Source of the DNA: Pseudonocardiales bacterium
Lineage (GTDB): Bacteria > Actinomycetota > Actinomycetes > Mycobacteriales > Pseudonocardiaceae
DNA: 51,006 bases
Assembly (NCBI GenBank): GCA_019243635.1
Contig: JAFAUB010000005.1
Location: 1 to 51,006, forward strand
Direction: 5' to 3'
Of the stretch, positions 28,977-37,750 are shown one piece after another. The notes below the pieces were generated by a model that was given only the letters and a program-made list of their open reading frames with translations, searched no databases and had not been told where the DNA came from. The position numbers were made by a program, and so were the translations under genes. Every line of letters starts with the position of its first letter. Position 1 is the stretch's first letter.

Positions 28977-30482
28977 ATGGCTCAGACCGTGGGCGGCAGC
29001 CGGCCGCGGACCCACGAGGGGGAGACCCGCTTCCCGTCGCTGGACCCGCGAAGCGGCGAGGTCATCGACTACCACCAGGTGGATGATGAGGCGGCGGTGC
29101 GGGCGGCCGTCGTTCGCGCCCGGGAGGCGGCGCTGTGGTGGGGCGGGCTCGGGTTCGCGCAGCGCCGCCGCCGGCTGCTGTCCTGGCGCCGCGCGCTGAC
29201 CCGGCGGATCGACGAGCTGGCCGGGCTGATCACCGCTGAGACCGGCAAGCCGCGAGATGACGCCCGGCTGGAATGCGTGCTCGTGGTCGCGCACCTGGAC
29301 TGGGCCGCGCGCAACGCCGAGCGGGTGCTGCGTCGCCGCCGGGTGGGACCGGGCCTGTTGATGCTTCAGGAGGCCGCGACGGTGGAGTACCAGCCCTATG
29401 GCGTGATCGGCGTGATCGGACCGTGGAACTATCCCGCCCACACCCCGATGGGGTCGATCGGCTACGCGCTCGCCGCCGGCAACGCCGTGGTGTTCAAGCC
29501 CAGCGAGCTGACTCCCGGAGTGGGCCGGGCGCTGGCCGAGAGCCTCGCCGCGGTGGTGCCCGAGTACCCGCTGCTCCAGGTCGTCACCGGTTTCGGCGAG
29601 ACCGGTGCGGCGCTGTGCCGGGCCGGGGTGGACAAGCTGGCGTTCACCGGGTCCACGGGCACCGCGAAGAAGGTGATGGCGACCTGTGCCGAGACGCTCA
29701 CTCCGGTCGTGCTGGAGTGCGGCGGCAAGGACGCGCTGTTGGTCGACGCTGACGCCGACCTCGCCGCGGCCGCCGACGCCGCGGTCTGGGGTGGCATGTC
29801 CAACGCGGGGCAGTCGTGCATAGGTGTGGAGCGGGTGTACGTGGTCGATGGCGTCGCCGCGGAGTTCACGGCTCGGGTCCTCGCCCAGGCGCGGCGGCTG
29901 CGGACCGGCGGCGAGCCGAGCGCTGACCTGGGTCCGATCACCAGGCCGGACCAGCTCGAGGTGATCCGCGATCACCTCGCCGACGCGCTCGCCCGTGGTG
30001 GCACCGCGCTCCTCGGCGGCGCGGAGTCGGTCCGCCCACCCTACGTGGAGCCGGTCGTGCTGGCTGACGTCCCGGAGACCTCGCCCGCCGTGACCGAGGA
30101 GACCTTCGGCCCGGTCCTCACGGTGCACCGGGTCCCGAACCTGGACGACGCGGTGGCGCGGGCCAACGCCGGTCGCTACGGGCTGGGCGCCGCGGTGTTC
30201 TCGGCCCGCCGTGGCGCGGAGATCGCCGCCCGGCTGCGGTGCGGGATGGTCACGATCAACAGCGCCCTCTCCTATGCCGCGGTGCCCTCGCTGCCCTTCG
30301 GCGGGGTCGGCGACTCCGGGTTCGGGCGGATCCACGGTGCCGACGGCCTACGGGAGTTCAGCCGTGCCAAGGCGGTCACCCGCCGCCGGTTCCCTCCGGC
30401 GGTGCGGGTGCTCACCTTCGCCCGCCCGGCCTGGGCGATGCGGGTGCTGCTGCGGATCGTCCGGGTGCTTTACGGGCGCTGA
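28977..30482 (+). CDS. NAD(P)-dependent aldehyde dehydrogenase
   Basis: The 501-residue ALDH-superfamily enzyme oxidises an aldehyde to the acid. 'GVIGPWNYP', 'FTGSTGTAKKV', 'LECGGKDALLVD' (general-base Glu) and 'NAGQSCIG' with the catalytic Cys (about residue 281) are present. The C-terminal tail after about 470 is hydrophobic and basic ('VLTFARPAWAMRVLLRIVRV'), as in membrane-associated fatty-aldehyde dehydrogenases. ATG 28977 follows GAAGAGG. Its gene precedes the double hydroxyacyl-CoA dehydrogenase by 37 nt, so they likely share a message. Substrate unknown. Confidence 0.9.
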   Translation: MAQTVGGSRPRTHEGETRFPSLDPRSGEVIDYHQVDDEAAVRAAVVRAREAALWWGGLGFAQRRRRLLSWRRALTRRIDELAGLITAETGKPRDDARLECVLVVAHLDWAARNAERVLRRRRVGPGLLMLQEAATVEYQPYGVIGVIGPWNYPAHTPMGSIGYALAAGNAVVFKPSELTPGVGRALAESLAAVVPEYPLLQVVTGFGETGAALCRAGVDKLAFTGSTGTAKKVMATCAETLTPVVLECGGKDALLVDADADLAAAADAAVWGGMSNAGQSCIGVERVYVVDGVAAEFTARVLAQARRLRTGGEPSADLGPITRPDQLEVIRDHLADALARGGTALLGGAESVRPPYVEPVVLADVPETSPAVTEETFGPVLTVHRVPNLDDAVARANAGRYGLGAAVFSARRGAEIAARLRCGMVTINSALSYAAVPSLPFGGVGDSGFGRIHGADGLREFSRAKAVTRRRFPPAVRVLTFARPAWAMRVLLRIVRVLYGR

Positions 30483-30519
30483 GCTCGGCGTCGACGGCCA
30501 CGTCGCGGGAGGCACGCAG

Positions 30520-32298
30520 ATGGCAACACAGATCACGACGGTCGGCGTGGTGGGCATGGGCACGATGGGTGCCGGGATCGCCGAGGTACTCGCCCGCACC
30601 GGGCTCGAGGTGGTGGCGGTCGAGGCTGACGACCAGGGCGTGGCCCGGGGCCACGGGCATCTCCAGCACTCCACCGCGCGCGCCCTGCAACGCGGGAAGC
30701 TCGACGAGACGGCCCGCCGCCGGCTGCTCGACCGGATCGGCTTCACCACGAGGCTGGCCGATCTGGCCGCCGTCGACCTCGTCATCGAGGCTGTACCAGA
30801 GCGCCTGGACCTCAAGAGCCGGATCTTCACCGAGCTGGACGGGATCGTGCGTGGCGATGTCGTGCTGGCGTCCAACACGTCGAGTCTGTCGATCACCCAC
30901 CTCGCGGTGCAGACCAAGCGGCCGGAGCGGGTCGTCGGGATGCACTTCTTCAACCCCGCCCCGGTGCTGAAGCTGGTCGAGGTGGTGCGCACCGTGGTCA
31001 CCGACGCGGAGGTCATCAGCGACGTCACCGCACTCGCGCACTCGCTGGGCAAGACCCCGGTGGTGGTCGGGGACCGGGCCGGGTTCATCGCCAACGGGCT
31101 GCTGTTCGGCTACCTCAACCACGCGGCGCGCATGTTCGAGCAGCGCTACGCGACCCGGGAGGACCTCGACGCCGCGATGCGCTACGGCTGCGGCTACCCG
31201 ATGGGACCGCTGGCGCTGCTGGACCTGATCGGCCTGGACACCGCCTATGAGATCCTGGACGCGCTGTACCGCCAGTCCGCCGACCGGCTGCACGCGCCGG
31301 TGCCGGTGCTCAAGCAGATGATCACCGCCGGGCTGCTCGGCCGGAAGTCGGGTCGCGGCTTCTACACCTACGCGGGGCAGGACTCCTCGACGGTGGTGTC
31401 CGACGCCGCCACCCCGTCCGACGCGGACTCCGGCGTCGGGGGGACCCGCCCGATCGGCACCGTCGGCGTGGTGGGCACCGGGACGATGGCCACCGGCATC
31501 GTCGAGGTGCTGGCCAAGGGCGGGCACAAGGTGATCCTCCGGGGTCGGGGCAACAGCCGGACCGACGCGGCGGTCAGGGCGATCACGCGCTCGCTGGACA
31601 AGGCCGCGGGCCGCGGCAAGCTCTCCGAGCCGGACCGTGACGCCGCTCTGGGGCGGATCTCCACCACCACCTCGCTGGACGACTTCGCCGGTGTCGACCT
31701 GGTGGTGGAGGCGGTAGCCGAGGAGCTGGATGTCAAGCGCGGGATCTTCGCCACCCTGGATGAGGTGTGCAAACCGGGCGCCATCCTGGCCACCACCACC
31801 TCGTCGCTACCGGTGGTCGAGTGCGCGGCCGCCACCTCTCGCCCGGGTGATGTGGTGGGGATGCACTTCTTCAACCCGGCCCCGGTGATGAAGCTGGTCG
31901 AGGTGGTGGCGACCATCGCCACCACGGCCGATGTGGTGACGACTGCCCGCCGTCTCGCCCTTTCCCTGGGTAAGGTGCCGGTGACCTGCGGCGACCGCGC
32001 CGGGTTCGTCGTCAACGCATTGCTGTTCCCCTACCTCAACGACGCGGTGCGGATGCTGGAGGCGCACTACGCCAGCGCCGAGGACATCGACACCGCGATG
32101 AAGGTCGGTGCCGCGTTGCCGATGGGTCCCTTCGAGCTGCTCGACGTGGTGGGTCTGGACGTCTCGCTCACCATCCAGCGCAGCCTCTACCGGGAGTTCC
32201 GCGAGCCGGGGTTCGCCCCGGCACCCCTGCTGGAGCACCTGGTCACGGCGGGCCTGCTGGGCCGCAAGACAGGCAAGGGGTTCCGCGACTACTCGTGA
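30520..32298 (+). CDS. Fused tandem 3-hydroxyacyl-CoA dehydrogenase (two modules)
   Basis: The 592-residue protein holds two complete 3-hydroxybutyryl-CoA dehydrogenase modules (about 1-285 and 305-592). Each has a Rossmann start (GMGTMGAG; GTGTMATG), the catalytic-His motif 'GMHFFNPAP' and 'GLLGRK.G.GF'. They differ at the end of beta2: module 1 has acidic 'AVEADD', typical for NAD, while module 2 has 'LRGRGNSR', basic and typical for NADP. So the halves may use different cofactors. It probably interconverts acetoacetyl-CoA-type 3-keto and 3-hydroxyacyl-CoAs. ATG 30520 lies behind GGGAGG. The stop lies in a hairpin at 32292-32310. Confidence 0.92.
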   Translation: MATQITTVGVVGMGTMGAGIAEVLARTGLEVVAVEADDQGVARGHGHLQHSTARALQRGKLDETARRRLLDRIGFTTRLADLAAVDLVIEAVPERLDLKSRIFTELDGIVRGDVVLASNTSSLSITHLAVQTKRPERVVGMHFFNPAPVLKLVEVVRTVVTDAEVISDVTALAHSLGKTPVVVGDRAGFIANGLLFGYLNHAARMFEQRYATREDLDAAMRYGCGYPMGPLALLDLIGLDTAYEILDALYRQSADRLHAPVPVLKQMITAGLLGRKSGRGFYTYAGQDSSTVVSDAATPSDADSGVGGTRPIGTVGVVGTGTMATGIVEVLAKGGHKVILRGRGNSRTDAAVRAITRSLDKAAGRGKLSEPDRDAALGRISTTTSLDDFAGVDLVVEAVAEELDVKRGIFATLDEVCKPGAILATTTSSLPVVECAAATSRPGDVVGMHFFNPAPVMKLVEVVATIATTADVVTTARRLALSLGKVPVTCGDRAGFVVNALLFPYLNDAVRMLEAHYASAEDIDTAMKVGAALPMGPFELLDVVGLDVSLTIQRSLYREFREPGFAPAPLLEHLVTAGLLGRKTGKGFRDYS

Positions 32299-32310
32299 GT
32301 GCATCACGAG
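32292..32310 (+). terminator. Hairpin containing the stop codon of the double dehydrogenase
   Basis: CTCGTGA (32292-32298) and TCACGAG (32304-32310) flank a 5-nt loop. The left arm ends with the TGA stop of the upstream gene. No U-run follows. It is a shorter version of the stop-embedding palindromes elsewhere in the window. Confidence 0.55.
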
Positions 32311-32655
32311 GCGAATGACGCTCAGCCAGGAGCTGGGGGCGGGTGTGATGACATCAGGTTCACACCCCGGTCAGTCGCGACACCAGCCGGGTCCTGAACC
32401 GGGAGATCTTCAAGAATGACGGTCCGCAGGGGGACCTTCTTCGCCCGCGACGCCGAGTGATCATCGAGAACGAGGCCACCGGCCGCGTCCTGCTCGCCGT
32501 CGAACGCCACGCCCCGAGGTAAGTTCACACGCGCCCCGCCGTCCGCGCGCTGGTCTCCGGGCTGCTCCTGTCCGGGCGCACCACCCCCGAACTGCGGGGT
32601 CTCGCCGCCCGGTGCGGCATCCGGTAGACCACCAAGGCCAGCACTACCATGGGTT
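32311..32655. other. Non-coding or decayed stretch
   Basis: No intact gene is visible. One plus-strand frame near 32373-32520 reads 'RDTSRVLNREIFKNDGPQ' then 'RVIIENEATGRVLLAVER', faintly like a Phd-type antitoxin with a damaged middle. It has no convincing start, and the similarity is too weak to name. The minus-strand frame over the same bases has no family character. Confidence 0.3.
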
Positions 32656-32658
32656 GTG

Positions 32659-32961
32659 ATGCCTCGCCGCAACATCCCACGCAGCTCTCGCAGCGCCGTC
32701 CCCCCGCCTCCGGCGGGCGGGCCGGGCTGGGCACAGTCGGCGAGCGGCCCAGACGGGGAGTGGCTGGTCCGGGCAGTGCCCGGAGAGCAGGCGGTCAAGA
32801 GCTATCGCTGCCCCGGCTGCGACCATGAGATCAGGCCGGGTATCGCGCATGTGGTGGCCTGGCCGGCAGGTCAGGAGGGGTCATCGGCCGACCGGCGACA
32901 CTGGCACACCGGCTGCTGGACCGCTCGCGCGCGCCGGGCGCCCACGCGCAGACACCGGTGA
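32659..32961 (+). CDS. Small putative zinc-binding protein, actinobacterial
   Basis: The 100-residue basic protein has a CPGC pair ('SYRCPGCDHEIRPGIAHVV') followed by 'RRHWHTGCW', a likely Zn site of Cys and His ligands. The N- and C-termini are Arg/Pro-rich. I recognise it as a conserved actinobacterial protein often annotated ATP/GTP-binding or hypothetical, without known function. GTG 32656 and ATG 32659 are consecutive, and ATG is preferred. It is convergent with the DivIVA-like gene, 12 bp apart. Confidence 0.8.
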   Translation: MPRRNIPRSSRSAVPPPPAGGPGWAQSASGPDGEWLVRAVPGEQAVKSYRCPGCDHEIRPGIAHVVAWPAGQEGSSADRRHWHTGCWTARARRAPTRRHR

Positions 32962-32973
32962 TGTGGCGCGATG

Positions 32974-33858
32974 TCAGCCCGGCTGAGCCGGCTCTCCGGC
33001 GCGCACGTCATCTTCCTCGGGTGCGGGCGTCAGACGCCGCAACGCCTCGTCCAGCTTCGAGCTTACCGACTGTAGCTGTCCGGTGAGCTGGCGGCGCAGG
33101 GCGCGCAGCGCCTCCACCCGCCGGCTGGCTTCCTGCATCCTGGCGACGGCCGTCTGGTCGGCCTCGGTCACCAGGCGGCGGGCCACGTCGGTGGCCTCGT
33201 CGATGCGCCGCTTCGCCTCGGTCCTGCTGCTCGCCTCCTCCCGCGCCAGTTCGCGTCTCGCGTCGTGGCGTCGGGCCGACAGGGTGATGTCGAAGTCCTC
33301 CTCGGCCTGCCGACGACGGGCGGCCGACTCGGCGTCGAGCCGCTCGGCCCGCTGCTGGGCCCGCGCCACGATCTCCTCGCCGCGGCGGCGCGCGTCGGCG
33401 ATGGCTCGCTCGCTCTCGGCCTCGATCACTGACCGCCGCCGCTGCGCCTCCCCGATCATCTGTTCGTAGCGGGCGCGCAGCCCCTCCGCCTCGCGCTCAA
33501 CGTCGGTCCTGATCGCGGCCGCCGCCGTGGTGGCCTTGGCGATGGTCTCGGCGGCCTCGTCCTGGGCGCTTCGCAGCATCCGCGCCACGCGCTCGCTCAT
33601 GCCCTCGACGGTGGTGGGTGGCGCGGCGAGCCGCTTCAGCTGGGCGCGCAGGTCATCGATCTCACCGCGAGCCGTCTCCAGCGCCCTGGCGAGCTCCGCG
33701 GCCTGCGCGGCTCCGGCGTCCCGATCCGCCGCCGCGATCCGCAGATCGGCCCGCAGCTGCTCGAGCTGGTAGTCCACCTGCGCGCAGTCGTATCCCCGGC
33801 GGACGACGTCGAACATGGATCTCATCGGAAGCAGATCACGATCGTCGACTGAGCCCAT
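32974..33858 (-). CDS. DivIVA-like coiled-coil protein
   Basis: The 294-residue protein starts with 'MFDVVRRGYDCAQVDYQLEQL', split at residue 15, which is the DivIVA/Wag31 N-terminal signature. It continues as long Ala/Arg/Glu coiled coil to about residue 280. Such proteins mark curved membrane or poles or scaffold polar growth; related actinobacterial versions are sometimes labelled cellulose-binding proteins. ATG 33858 lies 6 nt after TAGCCT on its strand, so the message is probably leaderless. No operon partner is visible; ccr, on the same strand, ends 51 nt upstream. Confidence 0.85.
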   Translation of the reverse strand: MGSVDDRDLLPMRSMFDVVRRGYDCAQVDYQLEQLRADLRIAAADRDAGAAQAAELARALETARGEIDDLRAQLKRLAAPPTTVEGMSERVARMLRSAQDEAAETIAKATTAAAAIRTDVEREAEGLRARYEQMIGEAQRRRSVIEAESERAIADARRRGEEIVARAQQRAERLDAESAARRRQAEEDFDITLSARRHDARRELAREEASSRTEAKRRIDEATDVARRLVTEADQTAVARMQEASRRVEALRALRRQLTGQLQSVSSKLDEALRRLTPAPEEDDVRAGEPAQPG

Positions 33859-33864
33859 ACCGCG

Positions 33865-33870
33865 AGGCTA
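33865..33870 (-). promoter_or_regulatory. -10 element of the DivIVA-like gene
   Basis: On the minus strand TAGCCT is followed by CGCGGT and then the ATG start, the same -10/N6/start geometry as at wecA. No Shine-Dalgarno sequence intervenes. A -35 is not obvious. Confidence 0.4.
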
Positions 33871-33909
33871 CTCGGGTGCTGGTGACTCCGGGTGAGCCGA
33901 TAGACGGTG

Positions 33910-35241
33910 TCAGACTCCCCGGAAGCGGTTGATATCGCTCAGATGGACCTCGCGAAGCTCAGGATCGCGCACGCCCAGACCCTCCTCGGGGGCCAGGCAC
34001 AGCACACCGACCTTGCCCTGGTGGATGTTGTGGTGCATGTCATGGGCGGCCTGCCCGGTCTGTTCCAGCGGGTAGACGCGGGACAGTGTCGGGTGGACCT
34101 TGGCCCTGGCGATCAGCCGGTTGGCCTCCCACGCCTCACGGTAATTGGCGAAATGCGAGCCCACGATCCGCTTGAGGTTCATCCAGAGGTAGCGGTTGTC
34201 GAACACATGGTGGTAACCCGAGGTGGAGGCGCAGGTGACGATCGTGCCGCCTTTCTTGGCGACGTAGACGCTGGCGCCGAACGTCTCCCGCCCCGGGTGC
34301 TCGAACACGATGTCGGGATCCTCACCGCCGGTGAGCTCGCGGATCTTCGCGCCGAACCGCTTCCACTCCGACGGATCCTGGGTGTGCTCGTCGCGCCAGA
34401 ACTTGTAGCCTTCGGCGTTGCGGTCGATGACCAGATCGGCGCCCATTCGCCGGCAGATCTCGGTCTTTTCGGGGCTGGAGACCACGCATACCGGGATGGC
34501 GCCGCCACCCAGCGCCATCTGCGTGGCGTAAGAGCCCAGGCCACCTGAGGCGCCCCAGATGAGCACCGTGTCGCCCTGCTTCATGTCCGCGCCATTGCGG
34601 GAGACCAGCTGCCGATAGGCGGTGGAGTTGACCAGACCCGGGCTTGCGGCCTCCTCCCAGGTGAGATGCGCCGGCTTGGGCATCAGCTGGTTGGACTTGA
34701 CCAGCGCGAGCTCGGCGAGGCCGCCGAAGTTCGTCTCGAAACCCCAGATGCGTTGCTCGGGGTCAAGCATGGTGTCGCTGTGCCCGTCCGGATGCTCCAG
34801 CTCGACGGACAGGCAGTGCGCCACCACCTCGTCACCCGGGCGCCAGGCGTTCACTCCGGCTCCGGTGCGCAGCACGACACCGGCCAGGTCCGAGCCGACC
34901 ACGTGGTAGGGCAGGTCGTGCCGGGAGGCCAACGGGGAAGTGCGGCCGTAGCGCTTGAGAAACCCGAAGGTGGGCAGCGGTTCGAAGATCGACGTCCAGA
35001 CGGTGTTGTAGTTGATGGCGCTGGCCATCACGGCGACCAGCGCCTCGCCTGGACCCAGCTCAGGCACCGGTACCTCGTCCAGGTGCAGGGACCGGCGGGG
35101 GTCCTTGTCCCGACTGGGCATTCCGGTGAACATGTCGGTCTCGTCAGCGCGGACCGTGACTCCCCGATAGCTTTCCGGCACCGGCAGTGCGCCGAGGTCG
35201 TCGAGGTCGTCGGAGAGGATGGCATCGAGGATCTTCTGCAC
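33910..35241 (-). CDS. ccr: Crotonyl-CoA carboxylase/reductase
   Basis: Ccr reductively carboxylates crotonyl-CoA with NADPH and CO2 to (2S)-ethylmalonyl-CoA. This is the key step of the ethylmalonyl-CoA pathway and a source of polyketide extender units. The 443-residue medium-chain reductase has 'EALVAVMASAINYNTVWTSI', 'LIWGASGGLGSYATQMAL' (nucleotide fold) and the Ccr-specific 'DIVFEHPGRETFGASVY' and 'WMNLKRIVGSHFANYREAWE'. GTG 35241 follows GAAGGGA. Its upstream region holds a 9-bp inverted repeat (35311-35339). It is on the strand opposite to meaA. Confidence 0.96.
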   Translation of the reverse strand: MQKILDAILSDDLDDLGALPVPESYRGVTVRADETDMFTGMPSRDKDPRRSLHLDEVPVPELGPGEALVAVMASAINYNTVWTSIFEPLPTFGFLKRYGRTSPLASRHDLPYHVVGSDLAGVVLRTGAGVNAWRPGDEVVAHCLSVELEHPDGHSDTMLDPEQRIWGFETNFGGLAELALVKSNQLMPKPAHLTWEEAASPGLVNSTAYRQLVSRNGADMKQGDTVLIWGASGGLGSYATQMALGGGAIPVCVVSSPEKTEICRRMGADLVIDRNAEGYKFWRDEHTQDPSEWKRFGAKIRELTGGEDPDIVFEHPGRETFGASVYVAKKGGTIVTCASTSGYHHVFDNRYLWMNLKRIVGSHFANYREAWEANRLIARAKVHPTLSRVYPLEQTGQAAHDMHHNIHQGKVGVLCLAPEEGLGVRDPELREVHLSDINRFRGV

Positions 35242-35310
35242 GGTCGTCCCTTCCCTGGGCCCGTTTCCCGCTCGGGAGAGGCTGCCTAAGAAGAGGTTAA
35301 GTGATAACTA

Positions 35311-35339
35311 TGTCAATCGCCATATCGTATCGATTGACA
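35311..35339. promoter_or_regulatory. Inverted-repeat operator candidate upstream of ccr
   Basis: TGTCAATCG (35311-35319) and CGATTGACA (35331-35339) are perfect inverted 9-mers with an 11-nt AT-rich spacer. It lies 70-98 nt before the ccr start, in unusually AT-rich sequence for this genome, where the ccr promoter should be. Each arm includes a TTGACA-like hexamer in one orientation. Repeat length and spacing (20-nt centre to centre) suit a dimeric repressor or activator. Confidence 0.55.
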
Positions 35340-35497
35340 CACCTGGCCGCGATCGACGCGTCCTTCGGGGCGTGGTCGCAGGCGATCCCGGCACTGGGTG
35401 GATTTCGGTCGTCGCGGCTGCGTCAGCCGTTCGGAGGTGAAGGCTTCGATGGCACCGGCTAGTTCGATGGCGTCTCCGCCGGGGTCCTTGAGTGTCT

Positions 35498-35920
35498 GCA
35501 GCGCGGTGCGTACCCGTCTTACCGAGGTCACGATCGTGTGAGTGCGCTGAGCTGGGGGAGGTTCCACTACGGGCCCAGTGCTTCGGTGCGCCGTCGACCT
35601 CGCCTCGGGCCACGCGGGCGACCGCGAGTGTTCACTTCGTTTCGCCTCGGCCGCTCGGGCCACCGCGATATGGACCTCATCCAACCGGTTCAGCGCAGCC
35701 AGGGCTCGGGCTTCGCTGCCGGCCGGCAGCACCTCGGTGGTGTGATCATCTGTCTTTCCCGGTCCGTCCGCGCCGTACCCCGTTCCCGCGCCTTGGCGAC
35801 GAGGTGTTCGGCGACACGCAGCGGGGAGCGATGCACCGGTGTCGTAGACGAGGGTCACCACGCGACGGGCCGAACGCCCAGGTCGTTGCGGATGGACACC
35901 GAGATCTTGGTGACGGTCAT
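35498..35920 (-). pseudogene. Remnant toxin-antitoxin module (RHH-type antitoxin and PIN toxin)
   Basis: On the minus strand ATG 35920 encodes 'MTVTKISVSIRNDLG', the opening of actinobacterial antitoxins paired with PIN toxins, but it stops after 21 residues (35855), implying an internal deletion. A GTG at 35858 overlaps that stop by 4 nt and encodes 'VTLVYDTGAS', the opening of a PIN-domain ribonuclease toxin; the rest does not follow. A later segment near 35510 ('THTIVTSVRRVRTALQ') could be toxin C-terminus. The preserved 4-nt overlap is what an intact TA operon would show. The rest of 35242-35967 holds only the operator and nothing else I can name. Confidence 0.5.
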
Positions 35921-35967
35921 GCTTCCCGGTTGACAGGGCGGTGCTACTCCTGGTACGGAGATCGGCC

Positions 35968-36438
35968 CTAGTGGACGTAGCCCTGCTCGGCTGGGGCCGG
36001 TTCCACCAGCTCGACCAGCACGCCACCGGCGTCCTTGGGGTGCACGAAGTTGACCCGGGAACCGGCGGTGCCTCGGCGCGGCGTGTCGTAGAGCAGCCGC
36101 AGGCCGGCGGCGCGTAATGCCCGCGTGGCCGACTCGATGTCGATGACCCGGTAGGCCAGCTGCTGCAGTCCGGGGCCCCTGCGGTCCAGGAACTTGGCGA
36201 TGGTGGAGGTGGGGTCCAGCGGGGCGAGTAGCTGCACCGCGGCACCGGTGCCGTCCTCGCCGGGTGCGCGCAGCATGCCTTCGCGAACCCCCTGCTCCTC
36301 GTTGAGCTCCTCATGGACCAGCTCCAGCCCGAACGTCGCGCGGTGGAACTCAACGGCCGCGTCGAAGTCGGGCACCGCGATGCCGACGTGATCGACTGCC
36401 GTGACGACTGACTGGAGGGGGGACCCGGGTTGCGCCAT
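35968..36438 (-). CDS. mce: Methylmalonyl-CoA/ethylmalonyl-CoA epimerase
   Basis: This vicinal-oxygen-chelate enzyme flips the alpha-carbon of methylmalonyl-CoA (and ethylmalonyl-CoA), producing the mutase-competent isomer. The 156-residue protein has '[20 protein letters not shown]' with the metal-binding His, '[13 protein letters not shown]' and '[20 protein letters not shown]' with the second His and Glu ligands. ATG 36438 is the natural start. It is divergent from the thiolase gene, in a 112-bp gap with no named regulator. Confidence 0.94.
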   Translation of the reverse strand: MAQPGSPLQSVVTAVDHVGIAVPDFDAAVEFHRATFGLELVHEELNEEQGVREGMLRAPGEDGTGAAVQLLAPLDPTSTIAKFLDRRGPGLQQLAYRVIDIESATRALRAAGLRLLYDTPRRGTAGSRVNFVHPKDAGGVLVELVEPAPAEQGYVH

Positions 36439-36550
36439 GGGTGCAGCGTACGGCTGGTCGAGGTGTACTCGTCGGCTCGCCGTACAGCGGCCGTTGCGCG
36501 CGGTAAGGTCGCGATACAGCCCTGACCGGACTCTAGCCGGAGGTTACGCC

Positions 36551-37750
36551 ATGCCCGGTTCCGTCATCGTGGCCGGAGCTCGCACCCCGATGGGGCGGCT
36601 GCTCGGTCAGCTCAAGGACTTCTCGGCCGCCCAGCTCGGTGGGTTCGCCATCAAGGGTGCGCTGGAACGCGCCGGCGTGGCGCCCGAGCAGGTGCAGTAT
36701 GTGATCATGGGTCAGGTGCTCACCGCGGGGGCCGGTCAGATCCCCGCGCGTCAGGCGGCGGTCAACGCCGGCATCGGCATGGACGTGCCGGCCCTGACCG
36801 TCAACAAGGTGTGCCTGTCCGGGTTGAACGCGATCGCGCTGGCCGACCAGCTGATCCGGGCCGGTGAGCTCGACGTCATCGTGGCCGGTGGGCAGGAGTC
36901 GATGACCCAGGCGCCGCACCTGCTGCCCAAGTCGCGCTCCGGGTTCAAGTACGGCGACGTCACCATGATCGACCACATGGCCTACGACGGCCTGCACGAC
37001 TCGTTCGACCAGGTCTCGATGGGCGCCTCCACCGAGAAGCACAGCGCGCGCCATCAGCTGACCCGGGCCGAGCAGGACGAGTTCGCCGCGCGGTCGCATC
37101 AGCGGGCCGGCCGCGCCGCGGCGAGTGGGCTGTTCGCGCAGGAGATCACCCCGGTGACCGTGCCGCAGCGCAAGGGTGCCCCGGTCGTGGTGGCCGTCGA
37201 CGAGGGCATCCGGCCGGAGACCACCGCCGAGGGCCTGGGCACGCTGCGCCCGGCGTTCGCCGCCGACGGCACCATCACCGCCGGGTCGTCGTCCCCGATC
37301 ACGGACGGGGCCGCCGCGGTAGTGGTGATGAGCAGGGCCAAGGCTCAGGAGCTCGGCCTGAGCTGGCTGGCCGAGATCAGGGCGCACGGCATGGTGGCCG
37401 GCCCCGACGACTCCAGCCTGCACGAGCAGCCCGCCAACGCGGTGCTGGCGGCCTGCGCCAAGGAGGGCATCGAGGTGAGCGACCTCGACATCGTCGAGAT
37501 CAACGAGGCGTTCGCCGCGGTGGGTGTGGTGTCCACCCGCAAGCTCGGCATCGACCCGGCGCGGGTCAACCCCAACGGCGGGGCGATCGCGCTGGGGCAC
37601 CCGATCGGCGCGTCCGGTGCCCGGCTGGCGCTGCACCTGGCGATGGAGCTCCGCCGTCGCGGTGGCGGCGTGGGCGCGGCGTCGCTATGCGGAGGCGGTG
37701 GCCAGGGCGACGCGCTGATCCTGCGGGTGCCCGGCCACGACGCGGCGTGA
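36551..37750 (+). CDS. atoB: Acetyl-CoA acetyltransferase (thiolase)
   Basis: The 399-residue thiolase condenses two acetyl-CoA or cleaves acetoacetyl-CoA. The acylated Cys lies in '[15 protein letters not shown]', the His in '[17 protein letters not shown]', and the second Cys in '[12 protein letters not shown]'. '[15 protein letters not shown]' is a standard start. ATG 36551 follows GGAGG. The stop overlaps the GTG start of the MeaB-type GTPase by 4 nt, linking thiolase to mutase maintenance in one transcript. Confidence 0.95.
   Translation: MPGSVIVAGARTPMGRLLGQLKDFSAAQLGGFAIKGALERAGVAPEQVQYVIMGQVLTAGAGQIPARQAAVNAGIGMDVPALTVNKVCLSGLNAIALADQLIRAGELDVIVAGGQESMTQAPHLLPKSRSGFKYGDVTMIDHMAYDGLHDSFDQVSMGASTEKHSARHQLTRAEQDEFAARSHQRAGRAAASGLFAQEITPVTVPQRKGAPVVVAVDEGIRPETTAEGLGTLRPAFAADGTITAGSSSPITDGAAAVVVMSRAKAQELGLSWLAEIRAHGMVAGPDDSSLHEQPANAVLAACAKEGIEVSDLDIVEINEAFAAVGVVSTRKLGIDPARVNPNGGAIALGHPIGASGARLALHLAMELRRRGGGVGAASLCGGGGQGDALILRVPGHDAA

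Noticed and set aside
35313..36353. Long minus-strand frame across the ccr-epimerase gap
   Set aside because: It overlaps the epimerase in another frame and is a patchwork; only the short toxin-antitoxin-like pieces have any family character.
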